A stretch of DNA of 64,000 nt from Scandinavium sp002470465 (GCF_040750395.1 NZ_JBFLVD010000029.1:62001-126000); one strand, 5' to 3'. Shown: positions 23,983 through 33,492, counted from the stretch's first letter. Program-made: numbers and translations. Notes: generated by a model not told the origin, from the letters alone.

Positions 23983-25563
23983 TTACATCACCAGACGGCG
24001 AATGTCGCTCAACATGTTGTTGATGATGGTGATGAAACGCGCACCATCAGCCCCGTCGATCACGCGGTGGTCGAAGGAGAGAGACATCGGCATCATCAGA
24101 CGCGGCGTGAACTCTTTCCCGTTCCACACTGGCTCCATCGCGGACTTGGAAACACCGAGGATAGCCACTTCCGGCGCGTTGACGATTGGCGCGAAGTGCG
24201 TTGTCCCGATACCGCCCAGGCTGGAGATGGTGAAGCATCCGCCTTGCATTTCGCCAGCGGTCAGCTTGCCGTCGCGAGCTTTTTTGGAGATAGCCATCAG
24301 TTCGCGGGACAGTTCGGTGATGCTCTTCTTGTTCACATCCTTGAACACCGGAACCACCAGACCGTTTGGCGTATCTACCGCCACGCCGATGTTGATGTAT
24401 TTTTTCAGCGTCAGCTTCTGGCCGTCTTCGGACAGGGAGCTGTTGAAGCGAGGCATCTGCTCAAGCGCTGCGGCAACGGCTTTCATGATGAAGACCACTG
24501 GAGTGAATTTCACGTCCAGCTTGCGCTTCGCGGCTTCTTCGTTCTGCTGCTTACGGAACGCTTCCAGATCGGTGATATCGGTTTTGTCGAAGTGCGTAAC
24601 GTGCGGGATCATCACCCAGTTACGGCTCAGGTTCGCGCCAGAAATTTTCTGGATACGGCCCATTTCCACTTCTTCGATTTCGCCAAACTTGCTGAAGTCC
24701 ACTTTCGGCCATGGCAGCATGCCTGGCAGACCGCCGCCGGTAGCAGCTGGTGCAGATTCAGCGCGTTTCACTGCGTCTTTCACGTAAGCCTGAACGTCTT
24801 CGCGCAGGATGCGGCCTTTACGACCGGAGCCTTTTACTTTCGCCAGGTTAACGCCGAATTCGCGCGCCAGACGGCGAATCAGCGGAGTCGCGTGAACGTA
24901 AGCGTCGTTCTCAGCAAACTCAGATTTGCCTTCCGCTTTCGCAGCTGGTGCTGCGGCAGGTGCAGACTGAGTCGGTGCCGGAGCAGCAGCCTGAGCAGGT
25001 GCCGCAGCTGGAGCCGCGCCCGCTACTTCGAAGACCATGATCAGGGAGCCAGTAGACACTTTGTCACCGGTGCTGATTTTGATCTCTTTCACCACGCCCG
25101 CGAACGGCGCTGGCACTTCCATAGAAGCTTTGTCGCCTTCTACGGTGATCAGGGATTGTTCAGCGGCAACGGTGTCGCCCACTTTCACCATGATCTCGGT
25201 GACTTCAACTTCGTCACCGCCGATGTCAGGCACGTTCACGTCTTTCGCTGCTGCGGCAGCTGCTGGAGCAGCGGCGGCCGGAGCGGCTTCTTTCTTCTCT
25301 TCCTGCGCAGGTGCAGCAGCTGCTGCACCGTCGGCGGAATCGAAAATCATAATCAGTTTGCCGGTCTCGGTTTTGTCGCCGACAGAGACCTTGATCTCTT
25401 TCACGACGCCAGCCTGCGGAGACGGGACTTCCATAGAGGCTTTGTCGCCTTCTACGGTGATCAGCGACTGTTCTGCTTCAACTTTGTCGCCCACTTTGAC
25501 CAGAATCTCGGTGATTTCAACTTCATCAGCCCCGATGTCCGGTACGTTGATTTCGATAGCCAT
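23983..25563 (-). CDS. aceF: Dihydrolipoamide acetyltransferase (E2) with two lipoyl domains
   Basis: Core of the pyruvate dehydrogenase complex, moving acetyl groups from E1 to CoA. Two lipoyl domains are present with lipoyl lysines Lys41 and Lys145 (EGDKASME in both), joined by Ala/Pro-rich linkers, then a peripheral-subunit-binding domain (ATPLIRRLAREFGVNL, about 227-265) and the catalytic domain with His499 (DHRVIDGADG). The length is 526 residues; the E. coli protein has three lipoyl domains and about 630 residues. The two lipoyl coding repeats are 312 nt apart. It lies 14 nt behind aceE. Confidence 0.97.
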   Translation of the reverse strand: MAIEINVPDIGADEVEITEILVKVGDKVEAEQSLITVEGDKASMEVPSPQAGVVKEIKVSVGDKTETGKLIMIFDSADGAAAAAPAQEEKKEAAPAAAAPAAAAAAKDVNVPDIGGDEVEVTEIMVKVGDTVAAEQSLITVEGDKASMEVPAPFAGVVKEIKISTGDKVSTGSLIMVFEVAGAAPAAAPAQAAAPAPTQSAPAAAPAAKAEGKSEFAENDAYVHATPLIRRLAREFGVNLAKVKGSGRKGRILREDVQAYVKDAVKRAESAPAATGGGLPGMLPWPKVDFSKFGEIEEVEMGRIQKISGANLSRNWVMIPHVTHFDKTDITDLEAFRKQQNEEAAKRKLDVKFTPVVFIMKAVAAALEQMPRFNSSLSEDGQKLTLKKYINIGVAVDTPNGLVVPVFKDVNKKSITELSRELMAISKKARDGKLTAGEMQGGCFTISSLGGIGTTHFAPIVNAPEVAILGVSKSAMEPVWNGKEFTPRLMMPMSLSFDHRVIDGADGARFITIINNMLSDIRRLVM

Positions 25564-25577
25564 TATTCTTTTACCTC

Positions 25578-28241
25578 TTACGCCAGACGCGGGTTAACTT
25601 TTTCTGCATCGATGTTGAATTTGGTGATCGCATCCGCCACCACTTTCTTGTCGATTTCGCCACGTTTAGCCAGTTCGCCCAGGGCCGCAACCACAACATA
25701 AGAAGCATCAACTTCGAAGTGGTGACGCAGGTTTTCACGGCTGTCGGAACGACCGAAGCCATCGGTACCCAGTACGCGGTAATCATCAGCCGGTACGTAG
25801 GTACGAACCTGTTCAGCGAACAGTTTCATATAGTCAGTGGATGCCACCGCCGGTGCATCGTTCATCACCTGAGCGATGTACGGAACGCGCGGAGTTTCCA
25901 TTGGGTGCAGCATGTTCCAGCGCTCACAGTCCTGACCGTCGCGGGCCAGTTCGGTGAAGGAGGTGACGGAGTACACGTCAGAGCCCACGCCGTAGTCTTT
26001 CGCCAGGATCTGAGCGGCTTCACGCACGTGACGCAGGATAGAACCGGAGCCCAGCAGCTGAACTTTACCTTTGCTACCTTCAACGGTTTCGAGTTTGTAG
26101 ATACCTTTACGGATACCTTCCTCAACACCTTCCGGCATCGCCGGCATGTGGTAGTTTTCGTTCAGGGTGGTGATGTAGTAGAACACGTTCTCTTGTTTTT
26201 CACCGTACATACGGACCAGACCGTCGTGCATGATCACGGCCACTTCGTATGCGTAAGACGGGTCGTAAGAGATACAGTTCGGGATAGTCAGAGACTGGAT
26301 ATGGCTGTGACCATCTTCGTGCTGCAGACCTTCACCGTTCAGGGTGGTACGACCGGAGGTACCGCCAACCAGGAAGCCGCGAGCCTGCTGATCACCCGCC
26401 TGCCAGCACAGATCGCCGATACGCTGGAAGCCGAACATCGAGTAGTAGATGTAGAACGGGATCATCGGCAGGTTGTTGGTGCTGTAAGAAGTCGCCGCCG
26501 CGAGCCAGGATGCGCCTGCACCCAGTTCGTTGATACCTTCCTGCAGGATCTGACCTTTCTCGTCTTCTTTGTAGTAGGCAACCTGCTCACGGTCCTGCGG
26601 GGTGTACTGCTGGCCGTTGGAGCTGTAGATACCGATCTGACGGAACAGACCTTCCATACCGAAAGTACGCGCTTCGTCAGCCAGAATCGGAACCAGACGA
26701 TCTTTGATAGACGGGTTCTTCAGCATCACGTTCAGGGCACGAACGAAAGCGATGGTAGTAGAAATTTCTTTGTTCTGCTCTTCGAGAAGCTGCTGGAAAT
26801 CAGCCAGAGCAGGCATTTCCAGTTTCTCGGTGAATTTCACCTGACGGGATGGCAGGTAGCCGCCCAGTTTCTGACGCTGTGCGTGCAGATAGGTGTGTTC
26901 TTCAGAGCCTTCAGGGAAGGTCACGTACGGCAGTTTTTCGATATCAGCATCGGATACCGGCACGTTGAAACGGTCACGGACGTAGCGTACGCCGTCCATG
27001 TTCATTTTCTTCACCTGGTGAGCGATGTTTTTACCTTCAGCGGAATCGCCCATGCCGTAACCTTTGATGGTGTGGGCCAGGATAACGGTCGCTTTACCTT
27101 TGGTGTCCTGTGCGTTTTTCAGCGCAGCATAGACTTTCTTCGGATCGTGGCCACCGCGGTTCAGGGCCCAGATCTGATCGTCAGTCCAGTCAGCAACCAG
27201 TGCGGCAGTTTCCGGATATTTACCGAAGAAGTGCTCACGCACGTAGGCGCCATTTTTGGATTTGAAGGTCTGGTAGTCACCGTCAACGGTTTCGTTCATC
27301 AGTTGAATCAGCTTACCGCTGGTGTCTTTACGCAGCAGCTCATCCCAACGGCCGCCCCACATCACTTTCACCACGTTCCAGCCAGCGCCCGCGAAGATGC
27401 CTTCCAGTTCGTTAACGATTTTGCCGTTACCGGTGACCGGGCCATCCAGACGCTGCAGGTTGCAGTTGATGATGAAGCAGAGGTTGTCCAGCTTGTCGCG
27501 GGTCGCGATGGTGATCGCACCTTTGGATTCTGGTTCGTCCATCTCGCCGTCGCCGAGGAAGGCATAAACGGTCTGCTGAGAGGTATCTTTCAGGCCACGG
27601 TGTTCCAGATATTTCAGGAACTTCGCCTGGTAGATCGCACCGATTGGGCCCAGACCCATGGAGACGGTCGGGAACTGCCAGAATTCTGGCATCAGTTTCG
27701 GGTGCGGATAAGAAGAGAGGCCTTTGCCGTGAACTTCCTGGCGGAAGTTGTTCATCTGCTCTTCGGTCAGGCGACCTTCAAGGAAGGCACGCGCGTAAAC
27801 GCCTGGAGAGATGTGGCCCTGGAAGTACACCAGGTCGCCGCCGTCCTGTTCGGTACGGGCACGGAAGAAGTGGTTGAAGCACACTTCGTAAATGGTCGCA
27901 GAAGACTGGAAGGAGGACATGTGGCCACCCAGCTCCAGGTCTTTCTTCGACGCGCGCAGAACGGTCATGATCGCGTTCCAGCGGATAGCTGAACGAATGC
28001 GACGTTCCAGATCCAGATTCCCCGGGTATTCCGGCTCATCTTCAACGGCAATCGTGTTCACATAATTGTTTGCCCCGGCACCAGCTGCCACGCTTACGCC
28101 GCCTTTGCGGGCTTCGGAAAGCAGTTGGTCAATCAGATACTGAGCGCGCTCAACACCTTCTTCACGGATGACCGATTCGATCGCCTGTAGCCAGTCGCGA
28201 GTTTCGATCGGATCCACGTCATTTTGTAAACGGTCTGACAT
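25578..28241 (-). CDS. aceE: Pyruvate dehydrogenase E1 component
   Basis: Thiamine-diphosphate enzyme that decarboxylates pyruvate and loads acetyl on AceF. The homodimeric-type E1 shows the ThDP motif GDGEMDEPES near residue 230 ending in NCNLQRLDGP near 260, and the GHSHIQS segment near 640. The frame is open to 28292, but ATG at 28241 (MSDRLQNDVDP) gives 887 residues, the E. coli length. First structural gene after pdhR; the pdhR promoter drives the operon, which PdhR represses when pyruvate is low. Confidence 0.98.
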   Translation of the reverse strand: MSDRLQNDVDPIETRDWLQAIESVIREEGVERAQYLIDQLLSEARKGGVSVAAGAGANNYVNTIAVEDEPEYPGNLDLERRIRSAIRWNAIMTVLRASKKDLELGGHMSSFQSSATIYEVCFNHFFRARTEQDGGDLVYFQGHISPGVYARAFLEGRLTEEQMNNFRQEVHGKGLSSYPHPKLMPEFWQFPTVSMGLGPIGAIYQAKFLKYLEHRGLKDTSQQTVYAFLGDGEMDEPESKGAITIATRDKLDNLCFIINCNLQRLDGPVTGNGKIVNELEGIFAGAGWNVVKVMWGGRWDELLRKDTSGKLIQLMNETVDGDYQTFKSKNGAYVREHFFGKYPETAALVADWTDDQIWALNRGGHDPKKVYAALKNAQDTKGKATVILAHTIKGYGMGDSAEGKNIAHQVKKMNMDGVRYVRDRFNVPVSDADIEKLPYVTFPEGSEEHTYLHAQRQKLGGYLPSRQVKFTEKLEMPALADFQQLLEEQNKEISTTIAFVRALNVMLKNPSIKDRLVPILADEARTFGMEGLFRQIGIYSSNGQQYTPQDREQVAYYKEDEKGQILQEGINELGAGASWLAAATSYSTNNLPMIPFYIYYSMFGFQRIGDLCWQAGDQQARGFLVGGTSGRTTLNGEGLQHEDGHSHIQSLTIPNCISYDPSYAYEVAVIMHDGLVRMYGEKQENVFYYITTLNENYHMPAMPEGVEEGIRKGIYKLETVEGSKGKVQLLGSGSILRHVREAAQILAKDYGVGSDVYSVTSFTELARDGQDCERWNMLHPMETPRVPYIAQVMNDAPAVASTDYMKLFAEQVRTYVPADDYRVLGTDGFGRSDSRENLRHHFEVDASYVVVAALGELAKRGEIDKKVVADAITKFNIDAEKVNPRLA

Positions 28242-28378
28242 GGGGGTATTCCTTATCTGTCTAATCGTTGATTTGTCTGGAACCTGTCCCATTGCGTTTT
28301 CGGCTAAAAGCGCAATAAGACAGGTTCTGCGTTTAGTTGCCGCGCTCTAAAAACTGGCGCTGAAAAAAATCGGTGTTG

Positions 28379-29143
28379 CTAGTCCTTTCGTTGCTGTAGG
28401 CGGCGAAGCGAGCGGTCTCGACGACTTTGCTCACGGCTGCGGTCCAGCAAGATTTCCTCAATGAAGGCCAGGTGACGGTGCGACGCTTCGCGCGCCTGCT
28501 CCGGCTCTCTGGCCATTATCGCCTCGAATACTCGGGTGCGATGGCTGCTGACCAGCGGGAGCATTTCCCGTCGGGCGTACAGCAATTCAAAGTTCTGTCG
28601 AACATTCTGCGCCAGCATCGGTTCCATGCAGCGAAGAAGATGAAGTAAGACCACATTATGAGCGGCTTCGGTGACGGCAATTTGATACTGGACGACGGCG
28701 CTGGATTCGGCATCAAGATCGCCAGACTGCTGAGCGATTTCAATGGCCTGATGCAGTTCGCGGATGCGTAAGCGATCTTCATCATTCCCCCGCAACGCGG
28801 CATAATACGCGGCAATCCCTTCCAGAGCGTGGCGGGTTTCCAGCAGATCAAACTGGGATTCAGGGTGGTCGGCGAGCAATTCTACCAGCGGATCGCTGAA
28901 GCTCTGCCAGAGGCTACTTTGCACAAAGGTACCGCCGCCCTGGCGACGAAGCAGTAAGCCCTTCGCTTCGAGACGTTGGATCGCCTCGCGCAGTGAGGGA
29001 CGGGAAACATCGAACTGTTTTGCCAGTTCGCGTTCAGGTGGAAGTTTTTCGCCGGGGCGCAGCGTCCCCTCAAGAATCAAAAACTCCAGCTGCTGCTCAA
29101 TCACATCGGATAATTTTGGTTGGCGGATTTTGCTGTAGGCCAT
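28379..29143 (-). CDS. pdhR: Pyruvate-responsive GntR-type repressor
   Basis: Represses pdhR-aceEF-lpd; pyruvate releases it. The N-terminal winged helix is GntR type (LEGTLRPGEKLPPERELA near residue 29-46, then RPSLREAIQRLEAKGLL), followed by an FCD effector domain with the metal/ligand residues of that family. The 254-residue length equals E. coli PdhR. Its own operator is at 29176-29192, 33 nt before the start. Confidence 0.97.
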   Translation of the reverse strand: MAYSKIRQPKLSDVIEQQLEFLILEGTLRPGEKLPPERELAKQFDVSRPSLREAIQRLEAKGLLLRRQGGGTFVQSSLWQSFSDPLVELLADHPESQFDLLETRHALEGIAAYYAALRGNDEDRLRIRELHQAIEIAQQSGDLDAESSAVVQYQIAVTEAAHNVVLLHLLRCMEPMLAQNVRQNFELLYARREMLPLVSSHRTRVFEAIMAREPEQAREASHRHLAFIEEILLDRSREQSRRDRSLRRLQQRKD

Positions 29144-29175
29144 GGTTCCCTGTCTTAAGCCATTTACCCGGAGTC

Positions 29176-29192
29176 AATTGGTCTTACCAATT
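29176..29192. promoter_or_regulatory. PdhR operator
   Basis: AATTGGTCTTACCAATT is a perfect dyad (7+3+7) and matches the PdhR consensus ATTGGTNNNACCAAT, located in the pdhR leader as in E. coli. Confidence 0.92.
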
Positions 29193-29598
29193 CAAAGTTC
29201 GTGACGGTAAAGTAACAAAGTATTCACCTTCTGTCCATACAGGTTTTGATTGAAATCAGTAAACCCGGCACTTTTTAACAACCTTACAGAAATAACGTTT
29301 CAGAAATGTAACTTTGCACAAATGTCACATTTACCCCTAAAGAGGCAGTTTTAACGTATGCGAAACGAAAAGCTGTGCAGCCTGAACCGATTCAATATGA
29401 CGAAAAGTGCCTGAACAGACATAAAATTTCGCTAAAACGGTAAATACGAAAGGGATTGTTACCGCGATCCGGCATTTACATTTGGTTTCTTTTTACGCAA
29501 CTCGTCAGCATCCCTGCACAAAGCAGGTGCATTCGGCGGCACTTACCACTATTCTTCCAGCTGCGGAAGACTTACACGCAACTTTCAGCCATCCGCTC

Positions 29599-29616
29599 TG
29601 TAAAATATAATGTACA
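29599..29616. promoter_or_regulatory. TyrR box overlapping the aroP -10
   Basis: TGTAAA-ATATAA-TGTACA is one base off the TyrR box TGTAAA-N6-TTTACA. It contains TATAAT (29606-29611), a consensus -10 about 77 nt before aroP. Bound TyrR would block the promoter, as known for E. coli aroP. Confidence 0.7.
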
Positions 29617-29687
29617 GAATATGGAAGTTCATAATGACACGCGCTTAGCCAAAGCGTAGAAAAAACAATCACTCACGAGGTTTCATA

Positions 29688-31055
29688 ATGGAAGGTCAAC
29701 AGCACGGCGAACAGCTGAAGCGCGGCCTTAAAAACCGCCACATTCAGCTTATTGCGCTGGGTGGAGCTATCGGAACGGGCCTGTTTCTGGGCAGCGCCTC
29801 CGTTATTCAATCCGCAGGGCCGGGGATCATTCTCGGTTATGCCATTGCAGGTTTCGTGGCCTTTCTGATCATGCGTCAGCTGGGCGAAATGGTGGTGGAA
29901 GAGCCGGTGGCCGGTTCCTTCAGCCACTTTGCCTATAAATACTGGGGCAACTTTGCCGGTTTCGCCTCTGGCTGGAACTACTGGGTGCTTTACGTGCTGG
30001 TGGCGATGGCGGAACTGACTGCGGTCGGCAAATATATCCAGTTCTGGTACCCGGAAATCCCAACCTGGGTCTCCGCCGCCGTCTTCTTCGTGGTCATCAA
30101 CGCCATCAACCTGACCAACGTCAAAGTGTTTGGTGAGATGGAGTTCTGGTTCGCCATTATTAAAGTGGTCGCGGTCGTCGCGATGATCCTGTTCGGCGGC
30201 TGGCTGCTGTTCAGCGGTCACGGCGGCCCGCAGGCGACGGTTCGCAACCTCTGGGAACAGGGCGGCTTCCTGCCGCACGGCATTCAGGGGCTGGTGATGA
30301 TGATGGCCATTATCATGTTCTCCTTCGGTGGACTGGAGCTGGTCGGTATCACAGCTGCGGAAGCAGACGATCCGCAGAAAAGCATCCCGAAAGCCACCAA
30401 CCAGGTTATCTACCGCATCCTGATTTTCTATGTAGGCTCGCTGGCCGTACTGCTGTCCCTTCTGCCATGGACTCGCGTCACCGCGGACACCAGCCCGTTC
30501 GTACTGATTTTCCACGAGCTGGGTGACACCTTTGTGGCAAACGCACTGAACATCGTGGTCCTGACCGCGGCGCTCTCCGTGTACAACAGCTGCGTGTACT
30601 GCAACAGCCGTATGCTGTTCGGCCTGGCGCAGCAGGGCAACGCGCCGAAAGCGCTGACCAAAGTCGACAAGCGCGGCGTGCCGGTGAACACCATTCTGGT
30701 GTCTGCCGTATTTACAGCTCTGTGCGTGCTCATCAACTATCTGGCACCAGAATCTGCGTTCGGTCTGCTGATGGCGCTGGTCGTGTCTGCTCTGGTCATC
30801 AACTGGGCGATGATTAGCCTTGCGCATATGAAGTTCCGTAAGGCCAAGCAGAAGCAGGGTGTTACCACGCGCTTCCCTGCCCTGTTCTATCCGCTCGGAA
30901 ACTGGATTTGCTTGTTCACCGTGGCAGCCGTGCTGGTGATCATGCTGATGACCCCGGGTATGGCGATTTCCGTGTATCTGATCCCGGCATGGATTGTGGT
31001 ACTCGGCATTGGCTACGCGGTCAAACAAAGAGGGTCCAAAGCCGTCCGCGCTTAA
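29688..31055 (+). CDS. aroP: Aromatic amino acid permease
   Basis: Proton symporter for phenylalanine, tyrosine and tryptophan in the inner membrane. The 455-residue protein has about 12 hydrophobic segments and the amino acid permease signature near the N-terminus (IALGGAIGTGLFLGS at about 24-38), with the conserved MRQLGEM segment after helix 2. ATG at 29688 follows TCACGAGGT. The length is close to E. coli AroP (457). Expression is likely repressed by TyrR through the box at 29599. A terminator follows. Confidence 0.95.
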   Translation: MEGQQHGEQLKRGLKNRHIQLIALGGAIGTGLFLGSASVIQSAGPGIILGYAIAGFVAFLIMRQLGEMVVEEPVAGSFSHFAYKYWGNFAGFASGWNYWVLYVLVAMAELTAVGKYIQFWYPEIPTWVSAAVFFVVINAINLTNVKVFGEMEFWFAIIKVVAVVAMILFGGWLLFSGHGGPQATVRNLWEQGGFLPHGIQGLVMMMAIIMFSFGGLELVGITAAEADDPQKSIPKATNQVIYRILIFYVGSLAVLLSLLPWTRVTADTSPFVLIFHELGDTFVANALNIVVLTAALSVYNSCVYCNSRMLFGLAQQGNAPKALTKVDKRGVPVNTILVSAVFTALCVLINYLAPESAFGLLMALVVSALVINWAMISLAHMKFRKAKQKQGVTTRFPALFYPLGNWICLFTVAAVLVIMLMTPGMAISVYLIPAWIVVLGIGYAVKQRGSKAVRA

Positions 31056-31066
31056 TCTCTTTACGC

Positions 31067-31097
31067 CTCTGTACCCCTTTGCGGGTACAGAGCGTTT
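31067..31097 (+). terminator. Likely terminator of aroP
   Basis: A 10-bp perfect stem CTCTGTACCC/GGGTACAGAG with a 6-nt loop, followed by a short T-stretch (GTTTCTC). Confidence 0.65.
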
Positions 31098-31160
31098 CTC
31101 CCCCAGCAAAAGTGATGTACCATCCGAGGGTTGCAGCCATCAAAAGGACCCTTGTGACCG

Positions 31161-32201
31161 ATGAAAAAGCCCCTGACGATCAAAGACATTGCTGAACTGG
31201 CTAACGTCTCCATCGCGACTGTTTCACGGGTACTGAACAACAACAGCTGGGTCTCGGATAAAACCCGGGAGAAAGTGCAGAAAGTGATCGACGAGCATCA
31301 CTTCAGCCCGAACCTGATGGCCCGCAGCATGATTTCCCGCAAAAGCATGACGCTTGCCGTCGTCGTATCCGACATCACCAGCCCCTACTTCGCCACCCTG
31401 GTTGAACAAATCGAAAAAGCCTGCCAGCAGGCCGGGTACAAAATCGTGCTGTTCGATACACAGTCGGCCAATAAGCGCAGCGAATCGAGCCTGGTGATTG
31501 CCGAAGATCAGATATTCAGCACCATCATCGACAGCCAGCTCGATGGGGTGATCATCCTCGGCGGCAACATCGACTACCTGAAGATTCCGGAAGGCTATCT
31601 GGATGGTTTACAAAAGCTTATCGCCACGCTTCCGGTGATAGTCGTGGGCCGCAAACTCGCCCATTATGACTACACTTGCCTGGAGCGTGACCAGGTCAAC
31701 TGCGTGAAAATGATCACCGAATACCTGCTGGAAAAGGGTCATCGAAACATCGCGTTTATTGGCGGCTCGCCGGGCGTGTATATGACAGGACAGCGCGTGA
31801 ACGCCTTCCGTGAGACGCTACGCCAGGCTGGTATTTCGGCTGAAAACGCGCAGGTGATTGAAACTAACTTCTACGCCCAGCACGGCTATGAAGCGATTAA
31901 AAAATTGCTGGTATCGGGCCGGGCGCTGCCCCAGGCGCTGTTAGCAATTAACGATCGTGTGGCAATGGGCGCAATCCGCGCACTGAAGGATAACGGCATT
32001 AACGTACCGGAAAATATCGCCGTCGCCAGCTGCGAATGTTTTCCCGGCAGCGAATATTACGTCCCGCGCCTGACCACCGTCGACCATCAGAATAACGTGT
32101 TAGGTCAGCAGGTTATCCAGCAGATGATGACTTTGTTGCAGGACATGCTGCCGGAATCGCCGGCGATCCCTCCCCTGTTAGTTGCGGGCGAATCCGCCTG
32201 A
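31161..32201 (+). CDS. LacI/GalR-type transcriptional regulator
   Basis: A 346-residue regulator. The helix-turn-helix is at about 6-28 (TIKDIAELANVSIATVSRVL), followed by the hinge helix (SPNLMARSM) and a periplasmic-binding-like effector domain starting near residue 63 (LAVVVSDITSPYF). The end of the effector domain (PRLTTVDHQ) is typical of sugar-responsive members. A weak AAAAGGA lies before the ATG. It has no counterpart at this place in E. coli. The adjacent SIS and PTS genes with a LacI-type palindrome in front are the likely targets; the ligand is unknown, probably a sugar or sugar phosphate. Confidence 0.9.
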   Translation: MKKPLTIKDIAELANVSIATVSRVLNNNSWVSDKTREKVQKVIDEHHFSPNLMARSMISRKSMTLAVVVSDITSPYFATLVEQIEKACQQAGYKIVLFDTQSANKRSESSLVIAEDQIFSTIIDSQLDGVIILGGNIDYLKIPEGYLDGLQKLIATLPVIVVGRKLAHYDYTCLERDQVNCVKMITEYLLEKGHRNIAFIGGSPGVYMTGQRVNAFRETLRQAGISAENAQVIETNFYAQHGYEAIKKLLVSGRALPQALLAINDRVAMGAIRALKDNGINVPENIAVASCECFPGSEYYVPRLTTVDHQNNVLGQQVIQQMMTLLQDMLPESPAIPPLLVAGESA

Positions 32202-32202
32202 A

Positions 32203-32296
32203 TGCCTTGCCGGATAGCGCTTGCGCTTATCCGGCCTACAACAGCTCACCATCGTCATTCACAGGCCTGCACAAGCGTTAGCGCCGCCGGGCATTT
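32203..32296. repeat. REP-like pair between regulator and SIS gene
   Basis: Unit TGCCTTGCCGGATAGCGCTT to GCGCTTATCCGGCCTAC (32203-32238), a near-perfect stem-loop, and a second degenerate unit GCACAAGCGTTAGCGCCGCC to GGGCATTT (32270-32296). Confidence 0.7.
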
Positions 32297-32381
32297 CCCT
32301 GCTCTGCACACAAAATATTCCGATCTTCATCACAAATCCTCATACGTAAAATTGACCCACTAATTTGCCCGATCATATTTT

Positions 32382-32399
32382 ACTGAAAACGTTTTCAGT
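32382..32399. promoter_or_regulatory. LacI-family operator, perfect palindrome
   Basis: ACTGAAAACGTTTTCAGT is an 18-bp perfect palindrome with the central CG typical of LacI/GalR sites. It lies 23 nt before the SIS gene start, where a bound repressor would block transcription. The regulator encoded 220 nt upstream is the likely reader. Confidence 0.75.
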
Positions 32400-32421
32400 T
32401 TTTTTCAGCAGCGAGGGCACT

Positions 32422-33492
32422 ATGAAACCGACCATGATGACTTACATCCACGAAGAGCACGCGACGCTTGCGGCCATCCTGGATAACTACCCGGCGTCCA
32501 TTCCGGCTATCGAAGACGAAAGCGAATGGCTGCTGTTGGCTACCGGCTCAAGCGTCAACGCTGCCGTCAGCGCGAAGTACTACATTGAGAGCCTGTCAGA
32601 GGTGCGCGTTACCATTGCCGAGCCGTTCCACTACCAGCATTTTGAGAAGCACAACCCGGCAATCCGCACGGTGATTGCCGTTTCCCAGAGCGGCGAAAGC
32701 ACCTCAACCCTCCACGCGCTGGCGCAGCTGAAAAAACAGTTCCCGGTAAAAACCGTCGGTCTGACCAGCAAGCCGCAGAGCGAACTGGCGAAAACAGCGG
32801 ATACCTTCGTGCAGTTGGATATCGGTGAAGAGCGCGTGGGCTACGTCACTAAAGGCTACGTCGCCACCATTCTGACTCTGATGCTGATGGGCCTGCGCCA
32901 TGCGCATGCAGCAGGTGCGATCGACGATGCCCGCGAAGGCAGAGAACTGGCCATCCTGCGCGAAGCTGTGCAGGCCATTCCGTCCATTATCGATACCACC
33001 GAATCGTTCTTCTCTCGCTGGGAAGCCGATCTTGTTTCCTCCCCGCGCTTCACCTGCATCGGTTACGGCCCGGCCGTTGGCGTGTGCATGGAGATGGCGA
33101 CCAAATTCACCGAAACCGTGCGCGTGCCTTCTCAGGGAATTGAAATGGAAGTCTTTATGCACGGCCCGTATTTCGAAATTAACCCGCAGCACCGTCTGTT
33201 TTTCCTCGACGTGCCGAGCGTAGCGCAGGAACGCCTGAGGCTATTACGGGAATACGAGAAGCGACACACGCAGTACGTTTACACGCTCACGCCTGGGCAG
33301 AGTGAAGACCCGCATACGCTGGCGCTAAACGTTGACTCACCGGAAAACGTATTGCCGCTGCTGATGATTATTCCGTTCCAGATCCTCGCGCATCACATCG
33401 CCGAAGGGAAAGGCAACAACCTGCCGCAGCGCATCTTCACGGATTTCGGCGTGGCGGTAAAAAGCAAAACGAAACCTGGCGACTACGCCTGA
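32422..33492 (+). CDS. SIS-domain sugar-phosphate isomerase/deglycase-like protein
   Basis: A 356-residue protein with two SIS (sugar isomerase) domains. The first has the phosphosugar-binding loop SQSGESTST near residue 92-100 and GLTSKPQSELA near 113; the second spans about 215-330 (GYGPAVGVCMEMATKF, then FMHGPYFEI, as in the GlmS isomerase domain and FrlB-like deglycases). There is no glutaminase domain, so it is not GlmS. ATG at 32422 is behind GAGGG. The PTS EIIBC gene follows after 39 nt. The likely job is to isomerise or deglycate an amino-sugar or Amadori-type phosphate delivered by that PTS; the substrate is inferred only by family. Confidence 0.85.
   Translation: MKPTMMTYIHEEHATLAAILDNYPASIPAIEDESEWLLLATGSSVNAAVSAKYYIESLSEVRVTIAEPFHYQHFEKHNPAIRTVIAVSQSGESTSTLHALAQLKKQFPVKTVGLTSKPQSELAKTADTFVQLDIGEERVGYVTKGYVATILTLMLMGLRHAHAAGAIDDAREGRELAILREAVQAIPSIIDTTESFFSRWEADLVSSPRFTCIGYGPAVGVCMEMATKFTETVRVPSQGIEMEVFMHGPYFEINPQHRLFFLDVPSVAQERLRLLREYEKRHTQYVYTLTPGQSEDPHTLALNVDSPENVLPLLMIIPFQILAHHIAEGKGNNLPQRIFTDFGVAVKSKTKPGDYA

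Larger units (their letters stand above)
29144..29687. other. Divergent intergenic region pdhR / aroP
   Basis: 544 nt without a supported gene. It holds the PdhR operator (29176-29192), a possible CRP site (29314-29329: TTGCACAAATGTCACA, right half perfect, left half weak) and a TyrR box overlapping a -10 for aroP (29599-29616). A 67-codon frame at 29456-29659 has no start site or family signature and is not called. Confidence 0.75.

Noticed and set aside
16756..28000. Very long open frames opposite acnB (678 codons), aceF (544) and aceE (757)
   Set aside because: They are antisense shadows caused by strong codon bias in highly expressed genes; no ribosome site, no family motifs, and composition unlike real proteins (rich in His, Arg, Phe, Gln).
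29456..29659. 67-codon open frame in the pdhR-aroP spacer
   Set aside because: Poor start region, no recognisable family, and it runs through the TyrR box and aroP promoter.
29673..31109. 478-codon open frame opposite aroP
   Set aside because: Shadow of a membrane protein gene: the reverse reading is extremely polar (His, Gln, Asp, Arg) and shows no domain.
31092..31160. Search for an operator in front of the LacI-type gene
   Set aside because: No palindrome resembling the site at 32382 was found.
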